DNA from: Cohnella rhizoplanae
Lineage (GTDB): Bacteria > Bacillota > Bacilli > Paenibacillales > Paenibacillaceae
Direction of reading: 5' to 3'
Length of the DNA stretch: 64,000 nucleotides
NCBI RefSeq assembly: GCF_948329515.1
Contig: NZ_CAOJCN010000007.1
Span: 1-64,000 of the forward strand
A program made the translations under genes and the position numbers. Shown here piece after piece: positions 56,048 through 64,000 of this stretch; position 1 is the stretch's first letter; every line of letters begins with the position of its first letter. Below the pieces are notes generated by a model. The model worked only from the letters and a program-made list of their open reading frames with translations, made no database searches and had not been told where the DNA came from.

Positions 56048-58477
56048 TTATCCTTGTATAACGAATTCCATCTCTTCAAATGTATTTGGCACTTGTAAGC
56101 TGAGCACCTGCAGCGCTTCATCATAAGACCAGCTGCCGCCGGCTTCCTCCAGTCCTACAGATCCCGCGCTAATTGATTTAGGCGCGAAGTTCATCGCTTT
56201 CAGCTGAATTTGAAGCCGCTTGCGCTCGCCGTTCATCCCTTTGGTCAGGTAAGCAAGCTTTAAGGAGACCTTATCTTCATGGAATACGGCCGTCGACTGT
56301 AATAGGTTGTAGACGCCCTTCTCATAGTCGTAGGTACGCGCATCGTCCTCATACCATTGACCGTCTGACCCGGTCCCCGGCGCTCCGGCATACACGCTCA
56401 GCGTCACGTCGGCCTGCTCGTTCATTACCGGCTTCCACTCCTCCTCCGCAAGCTCCGGCAGGAGGCTTCCCGCCTTGGCGTACAGCGGCAATACGTCCAT
56501 AGGCGCATGAGCCAATATCGTGCGCCCGCCTGCGTGGCGCTCGCCCGTCCAATAATCGATCCATTCTCCAGCCGGCAAATAAACCGAGCGGAATTCCGTA
56601 CCGGGACGAAGAATCGGCGCTACGAGCAGGCTCGTGCCGACCAGGAACTGATCGCATAGATTGAATGCGCTGCGGTCGTCCGGGTACTCCAGTATGAGCG
56701 GGCGCATGATCGGCAGACCGGTCTTATGCGCTTCATGGAACTGCGTATACAGATAAGGAAGAAGCTTGTAGCGCAAACGAATGAATTTACGGCAGATGTC
56801 TTCGATCTGCGGACCGAACGACCACGGCTCCTGGCGGATCGACTCCAGTACGCTATGGTTGCGGCAGTAAGGGAAGAACACGCCCGCTTGCGTCCAACGC
56901 GCCAGCAGCTCCGGCGAGGCGTTGTGGGCAAAGCCGCCGATATCCGGTCCCGAGAAGGGCTGTCCGGATAAGCCAAGGTTAAGCACCATCGGAATCGCCA
57001 TCGCCAGGTGCTCCCAGAAGCTGCGGTTATCCCCGGTCCAGGTGGCCGCATATTTCTGTACGCCCGCATAGCCGGCGCGCGTCAATACGAAGGGCCGCTC
57101 CCCGTCCAGCTGCTTCTTCAAGCCCTGCTGGGTCGCCATCGACATCAGCATTCCGTATAGATTATGAAGCTCGCGGTGCGTCTTCATGTCGCCGTCGTTG
57201 CCGTGAACGACATCGAGATCCATCGTTTTCGAAGCGTTGAATACGGCAGGCTCGTTCATGTCATTCCAGATGCCGTGAATGCCGAGATCCGTATAATAAC
57301 GATGCTGCTCGCCCCACCAGTCGCGCACTTGCGCTTCGGTGAAGTCGGGGAACGCGCTCGCTCCCGGCCACACGTTGCCGATGAAGACCTCGCCTTCCAG
57401 TTTGCGGCAGAAGTAATCGTTTTTCGTGCCTTCCCGGTAAGGCGCGTACTCCGGGTCCTTCTTGACGCCGGGATCCACGATCGGCACAATCTTGATTCCC
57501 ATCTCGCCCAGCTCGTCGATCATCTGCTTCGGATTCGGGAACCGAACCGGATCGAAGGTGAACACGCGGTATTCATCCATATAGTGAATATCCAAGTAAA
57601 TCACGTCGCACGGAATGTTCTTGCTGCGGAAATTCCTGGCGAGCTTCATGACCTCCTCTTGGTCCATGTAGCTGTAACGGGATTGATGGTACCCGATGGC
57701 CCATGCCGGCGGCAGCTCCATCCGGCCCGTCAAGCCGCTGTACCGCTGTACGACGTCCTTCAATTGAGGCCCGTACACGAAGTAATAATCGATCTTGCCC
57801 GAGTTGACCTGAATCTTGTAGGAGGTCTCGCTCGAGCGCATATCGAACGAGGAGCGTCCCGGATTATCAAGAAAAATGCCGTAGGCGGGCCGATCGTAGC
57901 GGAAATGGACGAGAAACGGAATGGATACGTACAAGCATTCGATCTCGGGCACATGCGGATCGTAGACGTCCGAATTCCACATGTCGTACTTCTCGCCCTT
58001 TTTGTCCAGGAAGCTCGTCTTCTCCCCCAGTCCGTAGATATGGGAATCCGTCTCCATCGCTTTCCGGATGCCGTACACGCCTCGTCCTTCGCGGTACAGA
58101 TCTATCTCCCTCGAAATCAATTCGCCGTCGGCGTTATAAAAATCGATTCGGGCATCGCGTTTATGCACGACGACCGCAAGGGTCGGCAGGACCAGCTTGT
58201 ACAGCTGAAGCTCTTCCTCCAAGCGCGCGTCGACGGCGGTGTAAGCTTCCATTTGAACCGCGATCGTCGACTTCACATCGAGCGCATGGTCAAGCAGCAG
58301 CTTGACGCGAACGATATGGTCGTTGACCGGCTGCAGCATAATCGACGCGTGTTCGCCCCTGAACACGTAGACGCCCTGTTCGCTTAGAACCGACTGAATC
58401 GCGCCGATATGCCAATCAATCTTAGGTTTATCGTCATGTTCTATTTTGTCGGGATGTATCGTTTCGCTCGTTTGCAC
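56048..58477 (-). CDS. GH31 alpha-glucosidase
   Basis: An 809-residue GH31 enzyme without signal peptide. The N-terminal beta domain is followed by the barrel with nucleophile D406 (GIWNDMNEPAVF) and acid/base D483 (WTGDNRSFWEH), then C-terminal beta domains. The WNDMNEP form is that of alpha-glucosidases rather than of YicI-type alpha-xylosidases. It starts at a GTG behind AGGAGATC. It is the last gene of the importer operon, 47 bp after the LplC-type permease gene, so the importer probably brings in alpha-glucosides. Confidence 0.92.
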   Translation of the reverse strand: MQTSETIHPDKIEHDDKPKIDWHIGAIQSVLSEQGVYVFRGEHASIMLQPVNDHIVRVKLLLDHALDVKSTIAVQMEAYTAVDARLEEELQLYKLVLPTLAVVVHKRDARIDFYNADGELISREIDLYREGRGVYGIRKAMETDSHIYGLGEKTSFLDKKGEKYDMWNSDVYDPHVPEIECLYVSIPFLVHFRYDRPAYGIFLDNPGRSSFDMRSSETSYKIQVNSGKIDYYFVYGPQLKDVVQRYSGLTGRMELPPAWAIGYHQSRYSYMDQEEVMKLARNFRSKNIPCDVIYLDIHYMDEYRVFTFDPVRFPNPKQMIDELGEMGIKIVPIVDPGVKKDPEYAPYREGTKNDYFCRKLEGEVFIGNVWPGASAFPDFTEAQVRDWWGEQHRYYTDLGIHGIWNDMNEPAVFNASKTMDLDVVHGNDGDMKTHRELHNLYGMLMSMATQQGLKKQLDGERPFVLTRAGYAGVQKYAATWTGDNRSFWEHLAMAIPMVLNLGLSGQPFSGPDIGGFAHNASPELLARWTQAGVFFPYCRNHSVLESIRQEPWSFGPQIEDICRKFIRLRYKLLPYLYTQFHEAHKTGLPIMRPLILEYPDDRSAFNLCDQFLVGTSLLVAPILRPGTEFRSVYLPAGEWIDYWTGERHAGGRTILAHAPMDVLPLYAKAGSLLPELAEEEWKPVMNEQADVTLSVYAGAPGTGSDGQWYEDDARTYDYEKGVYNLLQSTAVFHEDKVSLKLAYLTKGMNGERKRLQIQLKAMNFAPKSISAGSVGLEEAGGSWSYDEALQVLSLQVPNTFEEMEFVIQG

Positions 58478-58524
58478 AAGATGATCTCCTATTCTCTCTA
58501 ATCTTCAAGTTATCGAATCTGCGC

Positions 58525-59409
58525 TCAGCCTTTGACCGAACCAAGCGTGATGCCTTTTACGAAATACTTTTGGAAGAAAGGATAAATCATGAGAAGCGGC
58601 AGCATGGAGATGAAGATCTTCGCCGCGTTTAAGGTTTGGTTCGACATGGTCGACAGCCGCTTGGCCGATTCGGCGTCGATCTTAGCAGGATTAAGCACGA
58701 TCGTGACTTGGCGGATGTAAGACTGCAAAGGATAATTTTCGTTTTTCGTCATTAACACCAGCGCCTGGAAAAACTCGTTCCAATGCCCTACGATCGTAAA
58801 TACGAGAATCGTGGCCATGACCGGCGTGGACAGCGGCAGGAAAATGCCGAACAAGATGCGCCATGGGCCCGCTCCGTCAATTAACGCTGATTCTTCCATT
58901 TCCTTCGGCAGATTCCGGAAGAAGTTCATGACGAGAATGACGTTAAAGACAGGCAAGCCGCCGCCAAGCACCAGTCCCCAGATGTTGTTGATCATGCCCA
59001 GCGACTTCATCGTCATGTACCAAGGGACCAGGCCGCCGCTGAACAGCATGCAAAAGATCAATAGCCACATGAGGATATTTCTTGGCTTGAATTCCTTGGC
59101 GGTCTTCGATAGCGGATAGGCCATGAGCAGCACCACGAAGAAAGCAATGATCGCACCGAGGACGACGCGCTCTACCGATATGAAAAACGACCTGAAAAAC
59201 TGTCCGTCCTCGATGATGGTCGCGTAAGAGTTGAACGTTAAGCCCTGGGGCCAGAAAAACACGTCGCCGCCCGCTACGGCCGCTCTGTCGCTCAGGGATA
59301 CGACGAGCGTATACCAGACAGGCAGGATACATAAAAGCGTGATGACGATCAGCAGAACTTTATTGACTCCGTTAAACAGCCTAGTGAGCGCGGAACGATC
59401 CTCTACCAT
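58525..59409 (-). CDS. Sugar ABC transporter permease, LplC type
   Basis: A 294-residue permease with six predicted TM segments. The EAA loop is KEMEESALIDGAGPWRILFGIFLPLSTP and the tail is FVKGITLGSVKG. The ATG at 59409 suits GGAAAG upstream better than the GTG at 59418. It pairs with the LplB-type permease 18 bp upstream. Confidence 0.92.
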   Translation of the reverse strand: MVEDRSALTRLFNGVNKVLLIVITLLCILPVWYTLVVSLSDRAAVAGGDVFFWPQGLTFNSYATIIEDGQFFRSFFISVERVVLGAIIAFFVVLLMAYPLSKTAKEFKPRNILMWLLIFCMLFSGGLVPWYMTMKSLGMINNIWGLVLGGGLPVFNVILVMNFFRNLPKEMEESALIDGAGPWRILFGIFLPLSTPVMATILVFTIVGHWNEFFQALVLMTKNENYPLQSYIRQVTIVLNPAKIDAESAKRLSTMSNQTLNAAKIFISMLPLLMIYPFFQKYFVKGITLGSVKG

Positions 59410-59427
59410 TGTGATCACGTCTTTCCG

Positions 59428-60318
59428 TTAAAAAATTCTGTAGTTCGCAAAACGGTAAGCGAGCGTGTAAGAAACCGAGATGAGAACCAAACCCACAACC
59501 GATTTAAGCAAGCCGACCGCCGTCGCAAGCCCGTACTGCATATCGATGAGACCCGCCCGATACACCCAGGTGTCGATAATATCGCCTGTCGAATAGACCG
59601 TTGGATTATACAGATTGAATATTTGATCGAAACCGGCATTCAGTATATTCCCGAGACTTAGCGTACCAAGCAAAACGGCGACCGGTAAAATACTCGGAAG
59701 CGTAATACGGGTCAACCGTTTAAACTGGGATGCGCCGTCAATGGCAGCCGCTTCGTACATTTCAGGGTTGATGGAAGTTAAAGCCGCAAAGAAAATGATC
59801 GCCGCAAATCCGAATTCCTTCCAAATGTCGCTGAAAACAACCATCCAAGGGAATATATTGGGATTCGCGAAAAACAGCATCGGCTCCGCGCCGAATAGGG
59901 AGAGAACCTGATTAATCGGGCCCGAGTAGGAAAAGATATCCAGCATAATGCCCGCAATAATAACCCAAGACAAAAAGTGAGGTAAGTACACGATCGTCTG
60001 AACCGAACGGGTAAACAGCCTGTTCTTTACTTCATTCAACATTAGCGCGAACGCTAAAGGCACGATCAAGTTGCCGATCATTTTAAACAGCGCGATCACG
60101 ATCGTATTTTTGAATATGACTTTGCTATCGTCAAGCTGGAACATGTACTCGAAGTTGTCTAGACCGACCCACTCCGACTTGAATATGCCGAGTCCCGGAT
60201 TAAAGTCCTTAAAGGCCATCAGCACGCCGTACATCGGGAACAGATTATAAAGCGCGAGCCATATCAATCCAGGGAGGAGCATCAGAAAATAATGTTTAGA
60301 AACGCCTCGGTTAAGCAT
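59428..60318 (-). CDS. Sugar ABC transporter permease, LplB type
   Basis: A 296-residue permease with six predicted TM segments and EAA loop PEMYEAAAIDGASQFKRLTRITLPSILP. I chose the ATG at 60318 (AAGGAGA about eight bases upstream); the frame is open further, but those starts lack a site. It lies between the binding protein and LplC-type genes. No ATPase is encoded in the operon. Confidence 0.92.
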   Translation of the reverse strand: MLNRGVSKHYFLMLLPGLIWLALYNLFPMYGVLMAFKDFNPGLGIFKSEWVGLDNFEYMFQLDDSKVIFKNTIVIALFKMIGNLIVPLAFALMLNEVKNRLFTRSVQTIVYLPHFLSWVIIAGIMLDIFSYSGPINQVLSLFGAEPMLFFANPNIFPWMVVFSDIWKEFGFAAIIFFAALTSINPEMYEAAAIDGASQFKRLTRITLPSILPVAVLLGTLSLGNILNAGFDQIFNLYNPTVYSTGDIIDTWVYRAGLIDMQYGLATAVGLLKSVVGLVLISVSYTLAYRFANYRIF

Positions 60319-60382
60319 ATCCATTCTCCTTAACAGGAACATCAAGGCGAGTGAAGCCGCCACTCGCCTTGAGCATGATCCT

Positions 60383-62086
60383 TTATTTCAGTTCATTGAC
60401 TTCCGCCGTAATATCGTCTCCGCCTTGCTGCTTCCACTTCGCGACGAAGGTATCGAATTCGTCGACCGGAGCGATCCCCATAATGATTTTCAGGAAGGTC
60501 TCGTCCTCGAGCTTCTTCAGGTTGGTCCACTTGGTTTGCATCGTTTTGGTTTGGGCCGTCGCGATACTCTTCACGTAGTTGACGTCCGCGTCCACGAACG
60601 TAGATCCGCCGTTCAGATGCGCGTAGACATGGGCGAAGAAGTCCGGATCCGTTTTTTGATCCCAGTATTGAATGTCATAGTTGTCGAACGGCTCTTTTTT
60701 GATGTTTTTAACGTGCGAGGAAAGCTCGTAAGTAAAGCCGTAGTTCACTTTGTCGACTTCCTCAAGCTTCATTTCGCCCGTAAGCACCTTCTGCGTCGTT
60801 TTTACCGCGTACTGCAGTTGGTCGCCGAAGCCCATGATCAGGAACAACGGAATTTCCTGAGAGGTCATTTCTTTGCCTACGGCCGTTTTATAGCTCTCGG
60901 CTTTTTCGGACACGTGCAGATTCAGCATTTTGATAATGGCTTCCGGGTGCTCGTATTTCTTATTCACGACGATGAAGTTGCTGCCCGTCGCTTGGTTGGA
61001 GTTAAATACGCCCGCATCGTTCAATGGCGCGGCATAAGGTCTCCAGTTGGCTTCCGGGTTGCTCTTGATCGCGTCCTGCAGATCGTACGGCGACCACCAA
61101 GGGCCGAAGAAGATGCCCGCCTGCCCGCTTGTCAGCGCCTCCTTCGAGCTTTTTCTTAAGCCGATTTCTTTGTCCAAGATGCCCTTGGCGTACCAGTCGC
61201 GCATCAAGGCCAACGTTGCCTTGGTCTCGGCCGTCGTCGAGCCGTATACGGCATTGCCGCCGTCATCCTTCACCCAGATGCCCGGATAGGCGTCGTTGGC
61301 GAAGAACAACGACGAGAAGTTCATGAAATGGTCGCCGGAAGACAGGAACGTAGAATAAAGCGATCCGCCCTGCTGCGTGCCTACGATTCCGAGCGTGTTT
61401 TCGCCGCCCGTTTTATTGTCGATGAAGGCTTTCGCGACCTTCTCGAGGTCTTCCAGCGATTTCGGCGCTTCGAGTCCGAGCTTGTCGAGCCAATCCTTGC
61501 GGATCCAGGTCATCGGTGCCGAAGGCAGCGTCGTCTCGGGCAGCGCGTACAGCTTGCCGTCGAAGGTTACGCCTTCGAGAAGGCCCGGATTCGTCTTATA
61601 AATCTGCTTCAGCCGTTCTGCGCCGTACTGGTCGTATACTTCCGTCAAGTCGGCCAGCTGACCGGCCTTCACCATTTGTCTAAGCTGCGTTTCGTTAACG
61701 AGCATCGCATCCGGCAGGTTGTTGCTTGCGATCGCCAAGCTTACCTTTTGACCGTAATCGGCCGGGGCGGCTTCCCACTCATGTTTAACGACGATGTTGT
61801 AGGAATCCTTCAGCCAGCGCGTATACACGTTGTCTTCGGCCGTATCCTCGCCTTCGTATTTGTAGGTAGGATCCACGCTTCTGCCGAGCGATACTTCGAC
61901 CGGTTCCGGGAACTTGCCCATGGGATCGACGGCTGCACCCGTCGGCGCGGCGCCGCTCGAGCTGCTGCTTGCCGCAGGGCTGGCGCTGCCGGATGCGTTG
62001 TTGTCCGCGTTGTTGTTGCTTGCGCATGCGCCCAAGCTGATCGCAACGGTCAGACCGACTGCCAAGGTCTTGAAACTCTTATTCAT
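60383..62086 (-). CDS. Sugar-binding lipoprotein of the GH31-linked importer
   Basis: A 567-residue lipoprotein. The signal peptide ends in a lipobox with C21 (SLGAC), followed by an Asn/Ala/Ser-rich spacer and a large type 1 solute-binding fold (LplA/YtcQ-like, for example MTWIRKDWLDKLGLEAP). The ATG at 62086 follows GGGGGAAAG. It is the first gene of the importer operon, with a -10-like TATAAT (minus strand) at 62133-62138. The YesN-type regulator encoded just upstream is the likely activator. Confidence 0.9.
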   Translation of the reverse strand: MNKSFKTLAVGLTVAISLGACASNNNADNNASGSASPAASSSSSGAAPTGAAVDPMGKFPEPVEVSLGRSVDPTYKYEGEDTAEDNVYTRWLKDSYNIVVKHEWEAAPADYGQKVSLAIASNNLPDAMLVNETQLRQMVKAGQLADLTEVYDQYGAERLKQIYKTNPGLLEGVTFDGKLYALPETTLPSAPMTWIRKDWLDKLGLEAPKSLEDLEKVAKAFIDNKTGGENTLGIVGTQQGGSLYSTFLSSGDHFMNFSSLFFANDAYPGIWVKDDGGNAVYGSTTAETKATLALMRDWYAKGILDKEIGLRKSSKEALTSGQAGIFFGPWWSPYDLQDAIKSNPEANWRPYAAPLNDAGVFNSNQATGSNFIVVNKKYEHPEAIIKMLNLHVSEKAESYKTAVGKEMTSQEIPLFLIMGFGDQLQYAVKTTQKVLTGEMKLEEVDKVNYGFTYELSSHVKNIKKEPFDNYDIQYWDQKTDPDFFAHVYAHLNGGSTFVDADVNYVKSIATAQTKTMQTKWTNLKKLEDETFLKIIMGIAPVDEFDTFVAKWKQQGGDDITAEVNELK

Positions 62087-62212
62087 TTTCTTTCCCCCAG
62101 ATGGTTTATTCATTTCGCATCCTTGCAGATTTATTATAATTCCTCATGCGCATGGGCCGCGTTAGAAGATCCGTGCCAGTAAGGATGAGAATACGATGAA
62201 GATCGCGAAAAT

Positions 62213-62257
62213 AAAAAAATCGTCCGAAAACTATCTAACCTGTTTTCGGACGATTTT
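62213..62257 (-). terminator. Terminator of the kinase/regulator operon
   Basis: A 16-bp stem AAAATCGTCCGAAAAC/GTTTTCGGACGATTTT with a 10-base loop is followed on the minus strand by a T run. It separates the two-component genes from the importer operon. Confidence 0.92.
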
Positions 62258-62287
62258 CTACTTGGCTTGCGAATAGGTTCGTTGACG

Positions 62288-63643
62288 TTAGCTGTGCTTA
62301 TCATGAACGCTCGCTTGTCTGTAGTCGCTTGGCAGCACGCCTACATGCTCCCGGAATAACCGGCTGAAATATTTATCGTCGTTATAGCCGACCTGTTCCG
62401 CGATCCATTGAATGGTCTTGGTCGTATTCAATAAATAATGCTTGGCCCGCTCCATGCGGATTTCCCTTAAATAATCGGTGTACGTTTTACCCACGATCTG
62501 CTTGAAGCATTGGCTGAAATAGCTGCTGCTCATATTGACCATCTGCGCCATTTCTCCCGCCGTGAGCGATTGACTCATCATCGTCTGGGCCAGATTCGTC
62601 GCCTTCGCGATACTGTTCTGAATCTCAAGCGAGAACTGCGGTTTGATATTCGCATGCCGGATCGCGTCCCTTGCGCCGCTTAACCATGCTGCGAATTGCA
62701 GGAAGTAATGAAACGAGTCTTCCATCGCGATATGGATTCCCATCGTTTGGCCATACAGCCGGTTCCACTCATCCGTAAGAGAGAAGAACAATCGGGTCAA
62801 TCGAATCGGCGGAAGCTTGACCGCCTTCAGCTCCTGAAGCAAACGATCGAAAAAGGGATCCTCGTAGATCCAATCCGGAGACAGCCATTTTCGTTTCAAC
62901 TCATTCAGGTCATGACCGCTATCTTTCCCGATGTTCACGACCTCGTCCCGATGGATGACGCGAAGCGACTGCGCCGGATCATAGTCATAAAAAAAGCCGT
63001 TCCTGCGGTAGGTCCGAATCAGCTGCACGATCGCCTTGCGGTCCAGTTCCTTCAGATCGCGGAAGCAAACAAGGGCGTGGCCTGCGCCCGTTGTCCAAGC
63101 GGCCGTTGGCATATCGTCCCAGTACCATACGCCCATTTCGACTTCAACGGCGTCCTTGGGCAAGGCTGCGTCCCATTTCGGATCATCGCTATGCGGATTC
63201 AACGTATAGACGACATAAATCCGATCGACCTGACTCGTTTCCGTTTGTTGAACCCCAAGCTTCTTCTTATCCAACAAGGAAGCGATTCTCCCCAGTACAT
63301 CCTCGAACTGTTCCTTCTCGAGCTGCGTCTTGGCGATATAATCGATGGCGCCAAGACGCAGCGCCTCCTGCACGTATTCGAAATCGGTATGCAGCGTCAA
63401 CACCACCACCTGGATATGCGGATGGTGCTTGCTTACCTCCTTCATTAACTCAATGCCGGACATGACCGGCATCGAGAGATCCGTTAACAATAAATCCACC
63501 TTGTTATTCTCGATAAACTTCAGCGCGTTCTCGCCATTATTCGCTTCCCCGACGACTTCCATTCCGAATTCCTTCCATGGCATGAAGCTGACCAGGCCTA
63601 TTCGAACGATTTTCTCATCATCGACAACCAGTACGCGAATCAC
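62288..63643 (-). CDS. YesN-type response regulator
   Basis: A 451-residue regulator. The receiver domain is at residues 1-120 with phospho-acceptor D55 (LLLTDLSMPVMSG). A middle region of unknown fold follows, then a C-terminal AraC-type DNA-binding domain (~350-445; TAGEMAQMVNMSSSYFSQCFKQ, then VGYNDDKYFSRLFREHVG). It starts at a GTG overlapping the kinase stop by four bases. It probably activates the adjacent importer/GH31 operon. Confidence 0.92.
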   Translation of the reverse strand: MIRVLVVDDEKIVRIGLVSFMPWKEFGMEVVGEANNGENALKFIENNKVDLLLTDLSMPVMSGIELMKEVSKHHPHIQVVVLTLHTDFEYVQEALRLGAIDYIAKTQLEKEQFEDVLGRIASLLDKKKLGVQQTETSQVDRIYVVYTLNPHSDDPKWDAALPKDAVEVEMGVWYWDDMPTAAWTTGAGHALVCFRDLKELDRKAIVQLIRTYRRNGFFYDYDPAQSLRVIHRDEVVNIGKDSGHDLNELKRKWLSPDWIYEDPFFDRLLQELKAVKLPPIRLTRLFFSLTDEWNRLYGQTMGIHIAMEDSFHYFLQFAAWLSGARDAIRHANIKPQFSLEIQNSIAKATNLAQTMMSQSLTAGEMAQMVNMSSSYFSQCFKQIVGKTYTDYLREIRMERAKHYLLNTTKTIQWIAEQVGYNDDKYFSRLFREHVGVLPSDYRQASVHDKHS

Positions 63644-64000
63644 GATTTTTGTTCACCTCTATAAACAGGCAAGCTTAAGGAAACGATCGTTCCGTTGCCA
63701 ATCTCGCTCTTAATCGTAAACGTTGCCCGATCTCCATAATTGGACTCCAGTATCCGGATCACGTACTTCATGCCGATTCCCATCCCTACCTTCTGGCCGT
63801 CCAGGGGGTCGTCATGGAGCAGCTGTTCGATTTTCTCCGGCGTCATGCCGACCCCGTTGTCCTGCACCTTAATTTCCAGTTCCTCGTTTAACCGGATATC
63901 GACATGGACATAACCGTCGTCGCTTACGCCATGATAGAGCGCATTCTCCACCAACGGCTGAAGGATGAACCGCGGGATCTCGAGCTGCATCGCTTCCTCG
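63640..64000 (-). CDS. Sensor histidine kinase, C-terminal part (cut by window edge)
   Basis: The last ~120 residues of a YesM-type kinase. It shows the HATPase_c domain with N-box FILQPLVENALYHG, G1-box VQDNGVGM and a GIGMKYVIRILES G2 region. The start and sensor domain lie beyond the right edge. Its stop overlaps the response regulator start. Confidence 0.92.
   Translation of the reverse strand, partial: EEAMQLEIPRFILQPLVENALYHGVSDDGYVHVDIRLNEELEIKVQDNGVGMTPEKIEQLLHDDPLDGQKVGMGIGMKYVIRILESNYGDRATFTIKSEIGNGTIVSLSLPVYRGEQKS

Overview
The window looks like a chromosome segment of a GC-rich Paenibacillaceae bacterium (Cohnella/Paenibacillus type). The signs are purine-rich ribosome binding sites, frequent GTG/TTG starts, YesM/YesN-type two-component systems beside LplB/LplC-type sugar importers, SLH surface proteins, CcpA cre-like sites, and a large number of carbohydrate-active enzymes. 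No rRNA, tRNA, CRISPR array, transposase or phage gene was seen.

Layout. 1-479: a tandem array of 20-bp palindromes with 51-bp periodicity, running off the left edge. 480-6767: general functions, namely a stalk-domain secreted protein, a luciferase-like flavin oxidoreductase, a GltC-like LysR regulator divergent from NADP-type glutamate dehydrogenase, and a YtrA-type ABC operon with a clear promoter/operator. 6861-15042: a six-gene minus-strand operon that reads as a complete oxidative L-galactose pathway: GH95 glycosidase, L-galactose dehydrogenase-like AKR, lactonase, zinc dehydrogenase, UxaB and UxaA, with a divergent AraC regulator. 16084-30376: a two-component system with its own binding protein, then GH43, an unclassified (alpha/alpha)6-like protein, a carboxylesterase, a second binding protein and two permeases. 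30645-30780: a second 51-bp palindromic array of the same architecture as the first. 30837-37620: a hemicellulose side-chain operon (GH95, GH127, GH43, GH43). 38148-46407: secreted beta-helix protein, SDR, GH36-like enzyme, two small genes, and a secreted GH27 with three C-terminal repeats. 46572-52830: a cohesin-SLH surface protein followed by a 1636-residue polysaccharide lyase-like enzyme ending in cohesin plus dockerin. 52932-55899: SnoaL-like protein, an AT-rich island with a small membrane protein, and an M3 oligopeptidase. 56048-64000: a third sugar module (GH31, two permeases, binding protein, response regulator, and a histidine kinase cut by the right edge).

How the genes fit together. 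The extracellular and surface enzymes (GH27, beta-helix protein, dockerin lyase with its cohesin-SLH partner) would open plant or microbial polysaccharides. Lipoprotein/LplBC importers, which have no ATPase gene here and so probably share an MsmX-like ATPase, would take up oligosaccharides. Cytoplasmic GH95, GH127, GH43, GH31 and GH36-like enzymes, which have no signal peptides, would trim them. L-Galactose released by GH95 could be oxidised to L-galactonate, then to D-tagaturonate, D-altronate and 2-keto-3-deoxygluconate. Cre-like sites next to -10-like boxes upstream of three operons suggest CcpA control.

The three most interesting items are the GH95-linked L-galactose operon, the cohesin/dockerin/SLH pair, and the two phased palindrome arrays, whose arms show compensatory changes.
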